Notes under the pieces: model-generated
Databases searched by the model: none
Told to the model about the DNA's origin: nothing
Seen by the model: only the letters and a program-made list of their open reading frames with translations
Translations under genes and position numbers: made by a program
Assembly: GCA_964343195.1 (NCBI GenBank)
Contig: CAYFIR010000048.1
Span: forward strand, 1-41,882
Source: CAYVAP01 sp964343195
Lineage (GTDB): Bacteria; Bacteroidota; Bacteroidia; J057
Direction: 5' to 3'
DNA length: 41,882 bases
Shown here: positions 1 through 8,423 of the stretch, piece after piece
Numbering within the stretch: position 1 is the stretch's first letter
How the letters are laid out: each line of letters opens with the position of its first letter

Positions 1-111
1 TGATTAGGAAGAAATTAGCACTTTTTATTAAGAAATTAATCTGTCAGTGCACTAGGTCCCCTGTAGGTACGTTTATGACTTTATGGGTCAGGATCTTCTT
101 CTTCAGAAGGT

Positions 112-1224
112 CTATTCAGTCAAATCTACACGGTAAAAGTTCCACTGATTCCCGTCGTTGCGGTCGCCTTCAATGATGTTGATGTAGCCTACCTCGTCGG
201 GAACCCGCTCGAACTTCAAGGTAAAATCAAGCCCTTGACCAGCCGCAAGATCGGTGAGTTCCGGACAGGTGGACATCTTTTCTTCTACTACCTCGATCAT
301 ATCAATTTTGCTGCGGTAGGTCCCGGAAGCATCCACCAGGTAAAAGGCTCCATCTCTGAGGCGGTCAGCAATACAGATATTGGCTCCACGCAGGGAAGGA
401 TTCTTGACATAGAAGGTCACATACGTAGCATTACGGCTGATGACCACGCGCTCGACACTGATATAACTTTGCGACGCAGCGGCATAAGTCACATCCCTAA
501 AAGTGTTGGGAACTCCGAGGTTATATCGTCTTTTGAACTCTTTGGGACGCAGGCCTCTTTCCGGATCGCGCAATCCCTGTTCTACCAGTCGGATACCTCG
601 CAGGTGTTCGATGTCTTCCCTTTCCATGGGAGGCCCCTGATTGGCATTGGCAATAGCAGGGATCTGGGGTCTTGAGTCAAGGAATACCCCTTCGTATCGC
701 CCCCCTCCTCGAGAGGCATTGGCAGCACCTTCTCCCGCATTTCGCCGCATACGCCGAGCCTGATCGTAATTTTCCTTGGCCAGGCGCAGGCTACCGTCTA
801 GCTTAAATGCCTCACGGAACTGGTCCATCGCGTCGTCATATTCATCCAGCCGATAAAGCGCCAATCCACGGTTATTGTGAATCTTGGCGGCATCCTGCTC
901 GGTCAGACGTGGATAAGGCTTGCCATCGGCGGTTTGTCCGCTGGGCGGATCATAAAACCCGAGTTCCAGTGCCCGCTGGAAATCAACTTCTGCTCCGAGA
1001 TAATCCTCGGTCGCAAAGTAGCTGAGCCCACGATAAACATACACTTCGGGATAATCAGGGTTCTCCTTTACTACCCGATCAAAATATCCGATCGCCCGGC
1101 TATACCGATGCTCCTGATAGGCACGCTTGCCCAGTTCCATATAGCTATCGACCTGAGCCGGGGCTATGTCAGGAAGAACAAGGAAAATCGTCAGAAGTAG
1201 GGACAGGATGTTGAGCCGTTTCAT
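112..1224 (-). CDS. Secreted TPR-repeat protein with C-terminal beta domain (paralogue A)
   Basis: A 370-residue protein with an N-terminal signal peptide (hydrophobic stretch at residues 5-20, cleavage probably after PAQ). About three tetratricopeptide units follow (residues 25-160), for example one starting near MELGKRAYQEHRYSRAIGYF. After a low-complexity Gly/Arg/Asn linker (about 165-200), the C-terminal third looks beta-rich and ends in WNFYRVDLTE. TPRs normally mediate protein-protein contacts, so a periplasmic or envelope scaffold role is inferred; no catalytic motif is visible. Its neighbour at 1238-2266 has the same architecture and a matching C-terminal domain (AFYL, EG..., WNF), so the pair arose by tandem duplication. 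The 13-nt gap and shared strand suggest one operon, with this gene second. Specific function unknown. Confidence 0.85.
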   Translation of the reverse strand: MKRLNILSLLLTIFLVLPDIAPAQVDSYMELGKRAYQEHRYSRAIGYFDRVVKENPDYPEVYVYRGLSYFATEDYLGAEVDFQRALELGFYDPPSGQTADGKPYPRLTEQDAAKIHNNRGLALYRLDEYDDAMDQFREAFKLDGSLRLAKENYDQARRMRRNAGEGAANASRGGGRYEGVFLDSRPQIPAIANANQGPPMEREDIEHLRGIRLVEQGLRDPERGLRPKEFKRRYNLGVPNTFRDVTYAAASQSYISVERVVISRNATYVTFYVKNPSLRGANICIADRLRDGAFYLVDASGTYRSKIDMIEVVEEKMSTCPELTDLAAGQGLDFTLKFERVPDEVGYINIIEGDRNDGNQWNFYRVDLTE

Positions 1225-1237
1225 ATCAGGGATGGAG

Positions 1238-2266
1238 TTAGTCTTTTAGGGTAATGTTCCAAAAATTCCAGGCCCCTTCACGGGGTTCCGTGCCTTCAAG
1301 CAGATGGAAGGTCCACATATCAGCATCCAATGGTGCGAACTTCAGGGCGATAGCCCGCTCTTCTCCAGGATCGAGTTCCAGCACATAGCTGCTACCGGTT
1401 CTCCTCATCCCGACTACCTGGCGTAGCGGAAAGCGCTTATCCAGGTTCTGGTCGGTTAGATAAAAGGCATAATCACCTAGCCTGTCCAACATGACGGGAT
1501 ACTCGTCATTGGTAATGTTGGTGATAATGAGGGAAATTTCAGTCTCATCTTTTCGGGTAATCACCCTTACGATTTCGACATATGGATCGCTTTGGCCACC
1601 GATGATTACCTTCTTTTGCCGGGTGGTGTATGTATAGTTGTCTTCCGCATCGAAGTCCCGCTGGCTCCGGGTAGCTCCTACTCCACCGCTTCCACGGGGG
1701 GTACTGTTGCTTCCAATCGCCCAGGCATCCAGTTCCATGATGGACATCTTGGGGGCCAGATTGCCAGGATCAAAAGGATCTCTTCCAGGGGTACCCGTCG
1801 GGGTATTGGGAGAAGGCGTCGGGTTGTTGGCATAGCGCTGCTTGGCGGCAGCAAGGTTGCGTTGGGCGGCTTCATGCATGGGGTTCACCACAAGGGCCTG
1901 TTCAAAATAGGCAATTGCAAGCCCATATTCACTGAGCTGTGCCGCAGCTACACCCGCACTGTTGTACAGTTCCGCGTTGTCCGGGTCCAGTCGGATGGCG
2001 GCCTGATAATCTTTGACAGCCTGATGGTAGTTGGTGAGCTGGAAGTAGGCTTCTGCCCGGAGCTCATATACCTCAGGGTGATCCGGATTGGCCTGGAGCA
2101 CCCTGTTAAACGCGGCGATAGCCGCATTGAAGTCTCCATGTTGGTACATGGTACGGCCATCATAGAAGAGCTTTTCTGCCTCAAACTCCTGAATAACGGG
2201 ATTGGACCGCTGTCCATAGGCAAAAATGGTTGACAAGATCAAGGCGAAGGCGAAGATGTGTCTCAT
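1238..2266 (-). CDS. Secreted TPR-repeat protein with C-terminal beta domain (paralogue B)
   Basis: I place the start at the ATG ending at 2266, where a clean signal peptide begins (MRHIFAFALILSTIFAYGQ). The frame is open up to 2332, but those 22 extra residues would put a non-signal segment in front. The 342-residue product has about four TPR units (residues 15-145; the consensus-like NPDHPEVYELRAEAYFQL is visible). A Pro/Thr-rich linker follows (about 150-175), then a beta-rich C-terminal domain ending WNFWNITLKD that is homologous to that of the downstream gene. Proposed as an envelope scaffold or adaptor, from TPR family knowledge only. It is the first gene of a two-gene operon, and a promoter-like sequence lies upstream at 2358-2387. 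Confidence 0.83.
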   Translation of the reverse strand: MRHIFAFALILSTIFAYGQRSNPVIQEFEAEKLFYDGRTMYQHGDFNAAIAAFNRVLQANPDHPEVYELRAEAYFQLTNYHQAVKDYQAAIRLDPDNAELYNSAGVAAAQLSEYGLAIAYFEQALVVNPMHEAAQRNLAAAKQRYANNPTPSPNTPTGTPGRDPFDPGNLAPKMSIMELDAWAIGSNSTPRGSGGVGATRSQRDFDAEDNYTYTTRQKKVIIGGQSDPYVEIVRVITRKDETEISLIITNITNDEYPVMLDRLGDYAFYLTDQNLDKRFPLRQVVGMRRTGSSYVLELDPGEERAIALKFAPLDADMWTFHLLEGTEPREGAWNFWNITLKD

Positions 2267-2357
2267 GAAAAATCCAATATAGGTAGCTTGCAGGTGTCCG
2301 AATGGGGAGAAATTGAGACGATATAGCCTCAAAACAGCTCCTGTTTACTAATTTGAG

Positions 2358-2387
2358 CAAAATATATTAGACTGCGAAAATAATCAA
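2358..2387 (-). promoter_or_regulatory. Candidate Bacteroidota promoter for the TPR operon
   Basis: Read on the minus strand, TTG (2385-2387) is followed 18 nt later by TATATTTTG (2358-2366). This resembles the Bacteroidota consensus TTG-N(17-23)-TAnnTTTG with one extra base inside the -7 element. The implied transcript start near 2350 would give a leader of about 85 nt to the ATG at 2266. The extra base lowers confidence. Confidence 0.4.
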
Positions 2388-2538
2388 TGCTAAAATTTTT
2401 TGTTCCTTTCCTGACTCGGAAGTAAATCCCGGGCTCATTTGACCCAAAACGAAAACGCCCAGACCAGAGGCCTGAGCGGTAATTATCGAAAATAGGCAGA
2501 ATACACTGTATTGCATCCCCCCTTCTATTAACTCTCTG

Positions 2539-3147
2539 TTACATCTGCGCCTTGATGTTTTTCAATTCCTGGTTCAGCAACTCCCGCGCACGGAATAGCT
2601 GCGCTTTCACAGTCCCCAATGGGATTTGAAGCTCATTGGCCACCTCTTCGTAGGAAAATTCCTGGAAGTAACGGAGGTCCACCAACACCCGGTATTTCTC
2701 GGGCAGGCGGTCGATGGCCATGCGCAGGTAGCGCTTTCGCTGCTGCTTTAGCAGCGATTCGTTGGGGTCAAGGTTGTCATCCTTGACGTCGATGCGCATG
2801 CTGGAGCCATCATCGCCATCAATAGGCTGATCGATTGAAACGGTTTGTACCCGCTTCTTTCGGATAAAGTCGATACAGTTGTTGGTGGCTATCCGGAATA
2901 GCCAGGTAGAAAATGCGAACTTGGAATCGAACTTTTCGATCGAGTTGAAGGCCTTGGCAAAGGCCTCCTGGGTCAAATCCTCGGCGTCATCCGCGTTTTT
3001 GACCATTTTCAGCAGCATGTAATAGACCGACTTTCGATACTTCTGAAGCAGACGCTCAAAGGCATGTCGGTCGCCCTTCTTAGCATCTGCTACAAGTTGT
3101 CGATCCTCTTTCGTGTTTTTTGATACTCTGGAATTCTGTTCTTCCAT
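2539..3147 (-). CDS. RNA polymerase sigma factor, ECF/SigW-like
   Basis: A 202-residue sigma-70 family protein. Region 2 covers about residues 22-95: the helix with DAEDLTQEAFAKAF is the core-binding part, and FSTWLFRIATNNCIDFIRKK is the -10-recognising region 2.4 area. After an acidic linker (about 100-135), region 4 (about 140-195) contains FSYEEVANELQIPLGTVKAQ, the -35-recognising helix-turn-helix. It directs RNA polymerase to a specific promoter set; no anti-sigma gene is adjacent. No other in-frame start codon lies before the conserved core, so the ATG at 3147 is needed and the gene overlaps the upstream glycosyltransferase by 58 nt. Co-transcription with that gene is likely. Bacteroidota genomes commonly have one such SigW-like factor of about 190-200 residues. 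Confidence 0.93.
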   Translation of the reverse strand: MEEQNSRVSKNTKEDRQLVADAKKGDRHAFERLLQKYRKSVYYMLLKMVKNADDAEDLTQEAFAKAFNSIEKFDSKFAFSTWLFRIATNNCIDFIRKKRVQTVSIDQPIDGDDGSSMRIDVKDDNLDPNESLLKQQRKRYLRMAIDRLPEKYRVLVDLRYFQEFSYEEVANELQIPLGTVKAQLFRARELLNQELKNIKAQM

Positions 3148-4247
3148 TCAGGCCGTTTGATTAATCCGATTGGGACTACCGATAAATTGTACAGAAAATG
3201 AGTTATTTCCAAGCCGGGAAAGTAAGTATGCAAAGTGCGTACCCCTTCTTCCTTTGGCAGTATACCAAAAGCTCCCCACTTTACTACAATCGTACATATA
3301 TATAACCCCCAAAGAGGCCAGGCTGTTGCCTGGATTAGCAATCCGATCAAAATTCCCAGATGCATCCCTAGCTGTGACAGGTGAAACGCCCCTAATAACC
3401 CCCTGTTAATCAAGGAGTAATGGCTCGATGCGCTCACATGACGGGTTTTCTGACGCCACCATTCTTCCCAACCTTTGGGAGGCTCAGACCAGGTCCATGT
3501 GCCGGATTTTATCATCTCTGTCGTTCTGGCAGATGGCCCATATGCTCCTATCAAAAGATCGTCATCACCTGACAGACTGGCTTTCCAGCGTTCCAGTCCG
3601 CCATTCCGCAAAAAGAAATTTCTGGTGTATCCCAGGTTGCGCCCCACTCCCATATAGGGTCGTCCCCATGCTGCAGCCCCTATATACTGCCAGGCGGTGT
3701 ACCAGGTTTCATACTGGATAAACTGCTGCAACCAGCCCCCATATCGTTGATACATCCCCAGCCCGAGTACAACTTCATATCCCTGCGCAAACCGCTCCCC
3801 CATCCCTTTGAGCCAACCTGATTCCGGGCAGCAGTCGGCATCTGTCAGGGCGAGGTGCTCAAACTGCGCCCCCCGAACGCCCTGTTCGATGGCCCACTTT
3901 TTCGGTGCCCAATCTGCCGGAACGTCTTCCAGATCAATCCATCGAAGATGAGAATGAGTTTTTTTCAGTTGGGCTAATACCCCCACGCTATGGTCCCGGG
4001 TTTGGTTGAGTACTACCAGCACTTCGAATTGAGGATAATCCTGTTTCAGGATGGCAGGGAGATGCTGCTGGAGATTGTGGGCTTCGTTGCGTGCAGCTAT
4101 CAATACCGTAATGCCCGGAAGTGCTCCTGTCGTGGCTTTGGCTTCTTTGCGCCTTCGCACCCTCAACCATCCCAGCATTAGTAGCAGGTTCAGGCCAGCG
4201 TGTAGCAGGCAGGCAAAGGCCGTTAGAATGAGAACAGTTTTTTCCAC
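3090..4247 (-). CDS. Membrane-anchored family 2 glycosyltransferase
   Basis: A 385-residue GT-A fold glycosyltransferase. Residues 1-25 form a membrane anchor. The catalytic domain (about 45-270) shows ITVLIAARNE at its start, the metal-binding TDADC motif, a second acidic SGDDDLLIG motif, and QKTRH in the position of the QxxRW-type motif. Two or three hydrophobic segments follow (about 285-330 and 350-370). Enzymes of this kind transfer a sugar from a nucleotide-sugar donor to a lipid or polysaccharide acceptor at the inner face of the cytoplasmic membrane; the substrate cannot be read from sequence. Its 3' end overlaps the sigma factor gene by 58 nt, so the two are probably co-transcribed and translationally linked. 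Family certain, substrate unknown. Confidence 0.9.
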   Translation of the reverse strand: MEKTVLILTAFACLLHAGLNLLLMLGWLRVRRRKEAKATTGALPGITVLIAARNEAHNLQQHLPAILKQDYPQFEVLVVLNQTRDHSVGVLAQLKKTHSHLRWIDLEDVPADWAPKKWAIEQGVRGAQFEHLALTDADCCPESGWLKGMGERFAQGYEVVLGLGMYQRYGGWLQQFIQYETWYTAWQYIGAAAWGRPYMGVGRNLGYTRNFFLRNGGLERWKASLSGDDDLLIGAYGPSARTTEMIKSGTWTWSEPPKGWEEWWRQKTRHVSASSHYSLINRGLLGAFHLSQLGMHLGILIGLLIQATAWPLWGLYICTIVVKWGAFGILPKEEGVRTLHTYFPGLEITHFLYNLSVVPIGLIKRPEWKNRIPEYQKTRKRIDNL

Positions 4248-4281
4248 TGGAGAATTTCTTTCATACTCCTAGACAAATTAG

Positions 4282-4376
4282 ACAGGATTTTCAGGATTAC
4301 AGGCCTGCCCTGAGCCTGTCGAAGGGACAGACAGGATAAGAAAGCCCTGATAATCAATCCTGTTATCCTGTCCATT
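4282..4376. repeat. Intergenic imperfect inverted repeat with a dispersed CTTCGACAGGCTCAG-type core
   Basis: The left arm (about 4282-4300, GACAGGATTTTCAGGATTA) and right arm (about 4357-4375, AATCCTGTTATCCTGTC) are inverted copies with one indel. Between them lies CCTGAGCCTGTCGAAGGG (about 4308-4325), a core recurrent in intergenic repeats of many bacteria. The element sits between the 5' end of the glycosyltransferase gene and the PD40 lipoprotein gene. A 65-codon minus-strand reading frame crosses it but looks spurious. Confidence 0.55.
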
Positions 4377-4505
4377 TCCGATGAACCGGAGTCTTTGACC
4401 TGTCAAAAAACATAGACAGAAAATGAAAATGTCTGGTAGTATGAATTTCCTTGTAAATTCGGGGCTCAAAATCAATTATTACAGAACGCCATTCAATATC
4501 ATAAC

Positions 4506-5615
4506 ATGCAAAAGATTTTAAGTCTCCTCCTGATGATAACGCTGATGGCTATTGCCTGTCAGCCCCAAAGCGAGGAAAACTCTGATGCTACTGCTGAGGC
4601 AAATGGCAGTGTGACCGCTGATTCACTTCTTTATCCGGAAGAAACCCACCTGAAAAACATTCGTCAGTTGACCTTCGGGGGAAATAATGCAGAAGCCTAC
4701 TTCAGTTTTGATGACCAATATCTGGTTTTTCAAAAAGAATTTGCACAGCAGGGCATCCCCTGCGACCAGATTTATATGGCCAAGGTTCCTGCTGTCGATG
4801 AGGAATTCTCCCCTGTGCGCATCAGCAACGGCGAAGGCCGTACCACCTGTGCCTATTTCTACCCTTCGGGTGACACCATTATTTATGCGTCGACCAAGCT
4901 GGGTGGCGCTAACTGTCCTCCCGATGTGGACCGCAGCAAGATCAGGAAATATGTCTGGCCCATTTTTGATACCTATGAAATTTTCCTTGCAGACCGCGAA
5001 GGGAACCAACTAGCGCAGCTGACTGACAACGATTCCTACGATGCAGAGGCAACCCTTTCTCCCAACGGAGACCTCGTTGTGTTCACCTCTACCCGCAATG
5101 GCGACCTGGACTTGTACACCATGAAGCTGGACGGGAGCGATGTCGTACAGGTGACCGATGGGCTGGGCTATGACGGCGGAGCATTCTTCTCTCCCGATGG
5201 CTCCAAGCTGATTTTCAGGGCATCTCGCCCTCAAACCGAGGAGGCCCAAACCGAATACCAGGAACTGCTGGCCCAGGGGCTGGTAGCTCCGACCAACATG
5301 GAGCTATACATCTGCAACATCGATGGCAGCGACCTGCAAAAAATCACGGATCTTGGCAGTGCCAACTGGGCTCCTTTCTTCCATCCAAGTGGAGAAAAAG
5401 TCATCTTTTCGAGCAACCATGCCTCTGGAGGACGGGTTTTCAACCTCTTCATGGTCAACCTCGATGGCAGCGGACTGGAGCAAATTACCCATGACACCGA
5501 GTTTGACGCCTTCCCCATGTTTAGCTTTGATGGAACCAAACTGGTGTGGGCCTCCAACCGGAATAACGGCGACACACGCTACACCAACCTGTTTATTGCC
5601 GATTGGGTAGAATAG
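4506..5615 (+). CDS. PD40/TolB-like beta-propeller lipoprotein
   Basis: A 369-residue lipoprotein. The N-terminus is a type II signal with lipobox LMAIAC, so Cys18 would be lipidated, and an acidic spacer follows. The rest is a series of PD40 (WD40-like TolB propeller) blades, each with a pattern like LSPNGDLVVFTSTRNGDLDL or FSPDGSKLIF; five or six are visible between about residues 55 and 365. These propellers bind peptides or glycans. In Bacteroidota, lipoproteins of this kind are usually at the outer membrane or periplasm, often with unknown partners. It is 33 nt upstream of a small conserved gene on the same strand, suggesting an operon. No protease domain is attached, unlike prolyl oligopeptidase family proteins. 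Confidence 0.87.
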   Translation: MQKILSLLLMITLMAIACQPQSEENSDATAEANGSVTADSLLYPEETHLKNIRQLTFGGNNAEAYFSFDDQYLVFQKEFAQQGIPCDQIYMAKVPAVDEEFSPVRISNGEGRTTCAYFYPSGDTIIYASTKLGGANCPPDVDRSKIRKYVWPIFDTYEIFLADREGNQLAQLTDNDSYDAEATLSPNGDLVVFTSTRNGDLDLYTMKLDGSDVVQVTDGLGYDGGAFFSPDGSKLIFRASRPQTEEAQTEYQELLAQGLVAPTNMELYICNIDGSDLQKITDLGSANWAPFFHPSGEKVIFSSNHASGGRVFNLFMVNLDGSGLEQITHDTEFDAFPMFSFDGTKLVWASNRNNGDTRYTNLFIADWVE

Positions 5616-5648
5616 ACCTTTGTCCAAACTGGCAAACAATCCTCTCTT

Positions 5649-5933
5649 ATGACTCTTTCTGAATTTCAGCGATCTCTCAATCAGGACTCACCTCCCATGG
5701 GACTGTCCACCGTGTTGAAGGCCCTGTGGTATGAGGCAAAGGGAAACTGGCAACACGCCCACGAGCTTGTCATGGATGATGAACGAGGGGACGGAGCCTG
5801 GGTACATGCCTACCTGCATCGCAAGGAGGGGGATCAGTGGAATGCGGAATACTGGTACAAACGTGCCCGCAAGCCCGTATATCACGGAGCCCTGGATCAG
5901 GAGTGGGAAGACCTCGTTGTAGAATTGCTTTAA
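5649..5933 (+). CDS. Small conserved hypothetical protein
   Basis: A 94-residue, soluble, tryptophan-rich acidic protein with no signal peptide or membrane segment. Visible conserved-looking patches are SPPMGLSTVLKALWYEAKGN, DGAWVHAYLHRKEGD and AEYWYKRA, whose helical spacing resembles a short TPR-like hairpin. I recall similar short proteins across several phyla annotated only as hypothetical; that is memory, not a search. It follows the PD40 lipoprotein gene by 33 nt. The coding frame is convincing in composition, but no function can be assigned. Confidence 0.75.
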   Translation: MTLSEFQRSLNQDSPPMGLSTVLKALWYEAKGNWQHAHELVMDDERGDGAWVHAYLHRKEGDQWNAEYWYKRARKPVYHGALDQEWEDLVVELL

Positions 5934-5939
5934 GCACCT

Positions 5940-6055
5940 GGACAGAAGAAATGAGGCATGAAGGATATGGAAAAATGAAGTAAAAGAGGTCCTACATACC
6001 TTTATACCTCCATTCCTTCAGACCTTCTGTGGGTATACATCTGTCCGTCTGCTTA
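5940..6055. repeat. Imperfect intergenic inverted repeat
   Basis: Two arms are partly complementary: GGACAGA near 5940 pairs with TCTGTCC near 6049, and ATGAAGGATATGG near 5957 pairs with CCATTCCTTCAG near 6010. The intervening sequence is purine-rich. It looks like a decayed intergenic repeat element rather than a gene, and no open frame of note crosses it. Confidence 0.35.
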
Positions 6056-6069
6056 GCGTTTTTAATTGC

Positions 6070-6113
6070 AAAAAAACAGCCACCGCAGTGAGTGAACAAC
6101 TCTCCTGCGGTGG
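6070..6113 (-). terminator. Rho-independent terminator of the prohibitin-like gene
   Basis: A perfect 9-bp stem, CCACCGCAG (6080-6088) with CTGCGGTGG (6105-6113), is followed on the minus strand by a T-run (plus-strand A7 at 6070-6076). It lies 30 nt beyond the stop of the 6144-7040 gene. The plus-strand side has only a weak T-tract, so it mainly serves the minus strand. Confidence 0.8.
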
Positions 6114-6143
6114 TTTCTTATTTTGTGCAAATGAATACCGGGC

Positions 6144-7040
6144 TTACTCGGGGCTCAGGAAGTCCGCTGGCAATCCCAATACGGGATTGGTCCCATTGGT
6201 AATAATCATCTTGGCTGCGGGACTGTTTGACAGGATCATAAATGCCTCGATGGCTCTGTACCGCAACACCTCCTCAGAGATCGTGCTGTCAATCATCTGG
6301 TTGGCGGTCGCCTGGGCCTGCGCTTCCAGCAGGATGGCTTTGGCACGGCCTTCTGCCTCAATTTCGGTGCGACGTGCTACCGCCTCTGCCTCGAGAATCG
6401 CAGCGTCCCGTTCACCTGTGGCCTGAATGATCAACCGCTCCGCATCGGCCTGTTCACGCTGTTTGATGAATTCCATGCGCTGGGCATCCTGCTCTGCCTC
6501 CAGTTTTTGTTCAATGGCCTGAGAGAGTCCACCAGGTAGCTGAATGCTTTTCATCAGAACATTTTCGATGATGATTCCCCGAGGCCTGAGGATCTCATTC
6601 ATTCGGGCTGAGATTTCCCGCTCAATCGCGGCTCGCTCACCCGAGTGCATGTCCTTGGCCAGGAAGCGCGAAGTAACATCCGCTGCTGCAGATCGGAATA
6701 CAGGCATGATCATCTCCTGTTCATACCTTTTTCCAACTTCACGCATCAACAGTGGGGCTGAATCTGCCTGCACTCGATAAAGAATCGAAATTTCAGAGTT
6801 AATGGTGAGACCTTCCTTGCTGGGTAAGGGCAGATTCACCTCCATATTCACGGTACGGGTTGGGACCCTGAGCACCACGGTAGTCAATGGATTTACGGCT
6901 GTAGGGCCTTCGGTGAAGGGAGTTTCATTGATCTTTCCGAGCTTTCGCTTAACCCCAACCTCTCCCTGGCGGATAATGACACAGGAGGTCATGGAAAGGC
7001 AACAAACCAAAACGAGTAACCATCGCAATACGTGTTTCAT
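6144..7040 (-). CDS. Prohibitin-family (SPFH domain) lipoprotein
   Basis: A 298-residue protein with a short hydrophobic leader and lipobox-like LSMTSC, suggesting lipidation near Cys20. An SPFH/prohibitin domain follows (about 25-190), including GEVGVKRKLGKI at its start and the RGIIIENVLMKSIQLP segment typical of prohibitins. A long Glu/Ala-rich coiled coil (about 185-250, EAEAVARRTEIEAEGRAKA) precedes a short C-terminal tail. SPFH proteins form large ring or cage assemblies on membranes and modulate membrane proteases and microdomains. It is monocistronic here, with a clear terminator. The use of a lipobox instead of a transmembrane anchor is typical of some Bacteroidota members; lipidation itself is an inference. 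Confidence 0.9.
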   Translation of the reverse strand: MKHVLRWLLVLVCCLSMTSCVIIRQGEVGVKRKLGKINETPFTEGPTAVNPLTTVVLRVPTRTVNMEVNLPLPSKEGLTINSEISILYRVQADSAPLLMREVGKRYEQEMIMPVFRSAAADVTSRFLAKDMHSGERAAIEREISARMNEILRPRGIIIENVLMKSIQLPGGLSQAIEQKLEAEQDAQRMEFIKQREQADAERLIIQATGERDAAILEAEAVARRTEIEAEGRAKAILLEAQAQATANQMIDSTISEEVLRYRAIEAFMILSNSPAAKMIITNGTNPVLGLPADFLSPE

Positions 7041-7158
7041 AGCAGAATAATTGGGTGAATGATTTTGATAGTATTACTATACAATACGATACTACCAATC
7101 ATTAGTGGGTGCAAATGTCCACGTATTGCGCACACCGGATAAAAAACCATACACACCT

Positions 7159-8253
7159 CTACTGCTTAGCCTGCTTTTCCAGTCGAAAAGCCGACAGCAT
7201 TTTCCCTCCGACTTCGATGCGATTTTGTTCCAATACCTGCCAACCGCCAGAGGCTTTGGCAGCACTGCGCAGTTTTGCGGCTTTTAACACCAACATGACC
7301 AGGGTGCCTCCGGGCTTGAGAACCACTTGTGCACCATCCAGAAAACGTCGATAGAGGACCCCTACATCCAGCCCCTTCCCCATCTTCAGCCCATAGGGGG
7401 GATTGGTGACAATGTAATCTACGGACTCAGGTTCGTAATGCTCGGCCAGGGTTCGTACATCTACCTGCCGAATCTCGGCCCGTTGCCCTAACTGGTAAAC
7501 CTCCAGGTTCTGCTGGGTGCCCTCTACCGGCTCAATGTGCATATCGCTGCCCCAAAGCTTCATATCCGGGAATAGCTGTCCAGCCTCCAACAGGATGGTT
7601 CCCCCTCCGCAAAATGGATCTAGCAGTACCCCCAGCTCTTCGGTCTCGATCCCTGCCATTCGCAACAGGAGGAAGGCAACGGACGATTTAAGGGCCGTAC
7701 GGCGGTGATACACCCTCCGCTCAAAACGCTGGCTCAGGGGCTTTCGGGTCAATTGATAGCCAATCCACCCCTCCTGCTCATACACGTCCACTCTCAGATC
7801 CAGGTCATAGCCTGTCAGATCGACCTGGGTGCCAAAACGATCTCGTGCCGCCTGGCCGACGACGATCATCACCTCATGGCTCCCAAAGGGGTGAGCTCCC
7901 ACGCGGTTACAACTGGCCCGAAATGCATTAGCCTGATCAAATCGGTCAAGGGGAGCAGTAAGGACAATTTCACGGAGTTGATCCAGTGGATCCACCTCAC
8001 TCAACTGAAACCGTCCGACAAGCCGGCTGACATGATGTACGCTGCGGAGAAACAGAACGCCTGCCTCGACATGCTCCGGCTTTCCTACTGCGGATATGCG
8101 AACTACTCCCCGCATGTGCCCGCTCCAGCGGACTACCTTTGGATCTGCCAGCCCTACCTCTTCGCAGTACGCTTCCCATTCAGCCTGAATCCAGGTCTGG
8201 GCTCCGGGGTCGATGGTCGCGACAAAGGTGGGGGTCGATGGAGTCTGTAACAT
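7159..8253 (-). CDS. THUMP-domain RNA (guanine-N2) methyltransferase, TrmN/Trm14/RlmL-like
   Basis: A 364-residue SAM-dependent RNA methyltransferase. The N-terminal half carries a ferredoxin-like plus THUMP region (about 10-175, with FRASCNRVGAHPFGSHEV), which binds structured RNA. The C-terminal half is a Rossmann methyltransferase (about 180-360) with the SAM-binding DPFCGGGTILLEA motif and the catalytic TNPPYG motif IV that marks exocyclic amine methylation of guanine. The length fits single-domain TrmN/Trm14 enzymes (tRNA m2G6) better than bifunctional RlmKL; the actual target, tRNA or 23S rRNA, is not decidable here. It is divergent from the M48 peptidase gene, with 170 nt between the starts. 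Confidence 0.88.
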   Translation of the reverse strand: MLQTPSTPTFVATIDPGAQTWIQAEWEAYCEEVGLADPKVVRWSGHMRGVVRISAVGKPEHVEAGVLFLRSVHHVSRLVGRFQLSEVDPLDQLREIVLTAPLDRFDQANAFRASCNRVGAHPFGSHEVMIVVGQAARDRFGTQVDLTGYDLDLRVDVYEQEGWIGYQLTRKPLSQRFERRVYHRRTALKSSVAFLLLRMAGIETEELGVLLDPFCGGGTILLEAGQLFPDMKLWGSDMHIEPVEGTQQNLEVYQLGQRAEIRQVDVRTLAEHYEPESVDYIVTNPPYGLKMGKGLDVGVLYRRFLDGAQVVLKPGGTLVMLVLKAAKLRSAAKASGGWQVLEQNRIEVGGKMLSAFRLEKQAKQ

Positions 8254-8423
8254 CCCGCAAACTTAGTCAGGCCCAATACGAGAAAAAAGGCTATGTCAAT
8301 TTACGTCGCGACACCGGGATCATGTATTTCATTTTGCTGAATTTTTTTGACCATTCTCCCAAAGTCTCTAGATTTATTCTGTACAGATTTTTAACAATTC
8401 GCAACCAGTTTTTCAGTCCAACT

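Noticed and set aside
4278..4475. 65-codon minus-strand frame
   Set aside because: It runs through an inverted repeat, and its translation contains the repeat-derived PSTGSGQA peptide typical of spurious frames.
8139..8423. Extended N-terminus of the M48 peptidase
   Set aside because: It would overlap the divergent methyltransferase gene by over 100 nt, and the extra residues show no domain or signal; the ATG at 8424 fits better.
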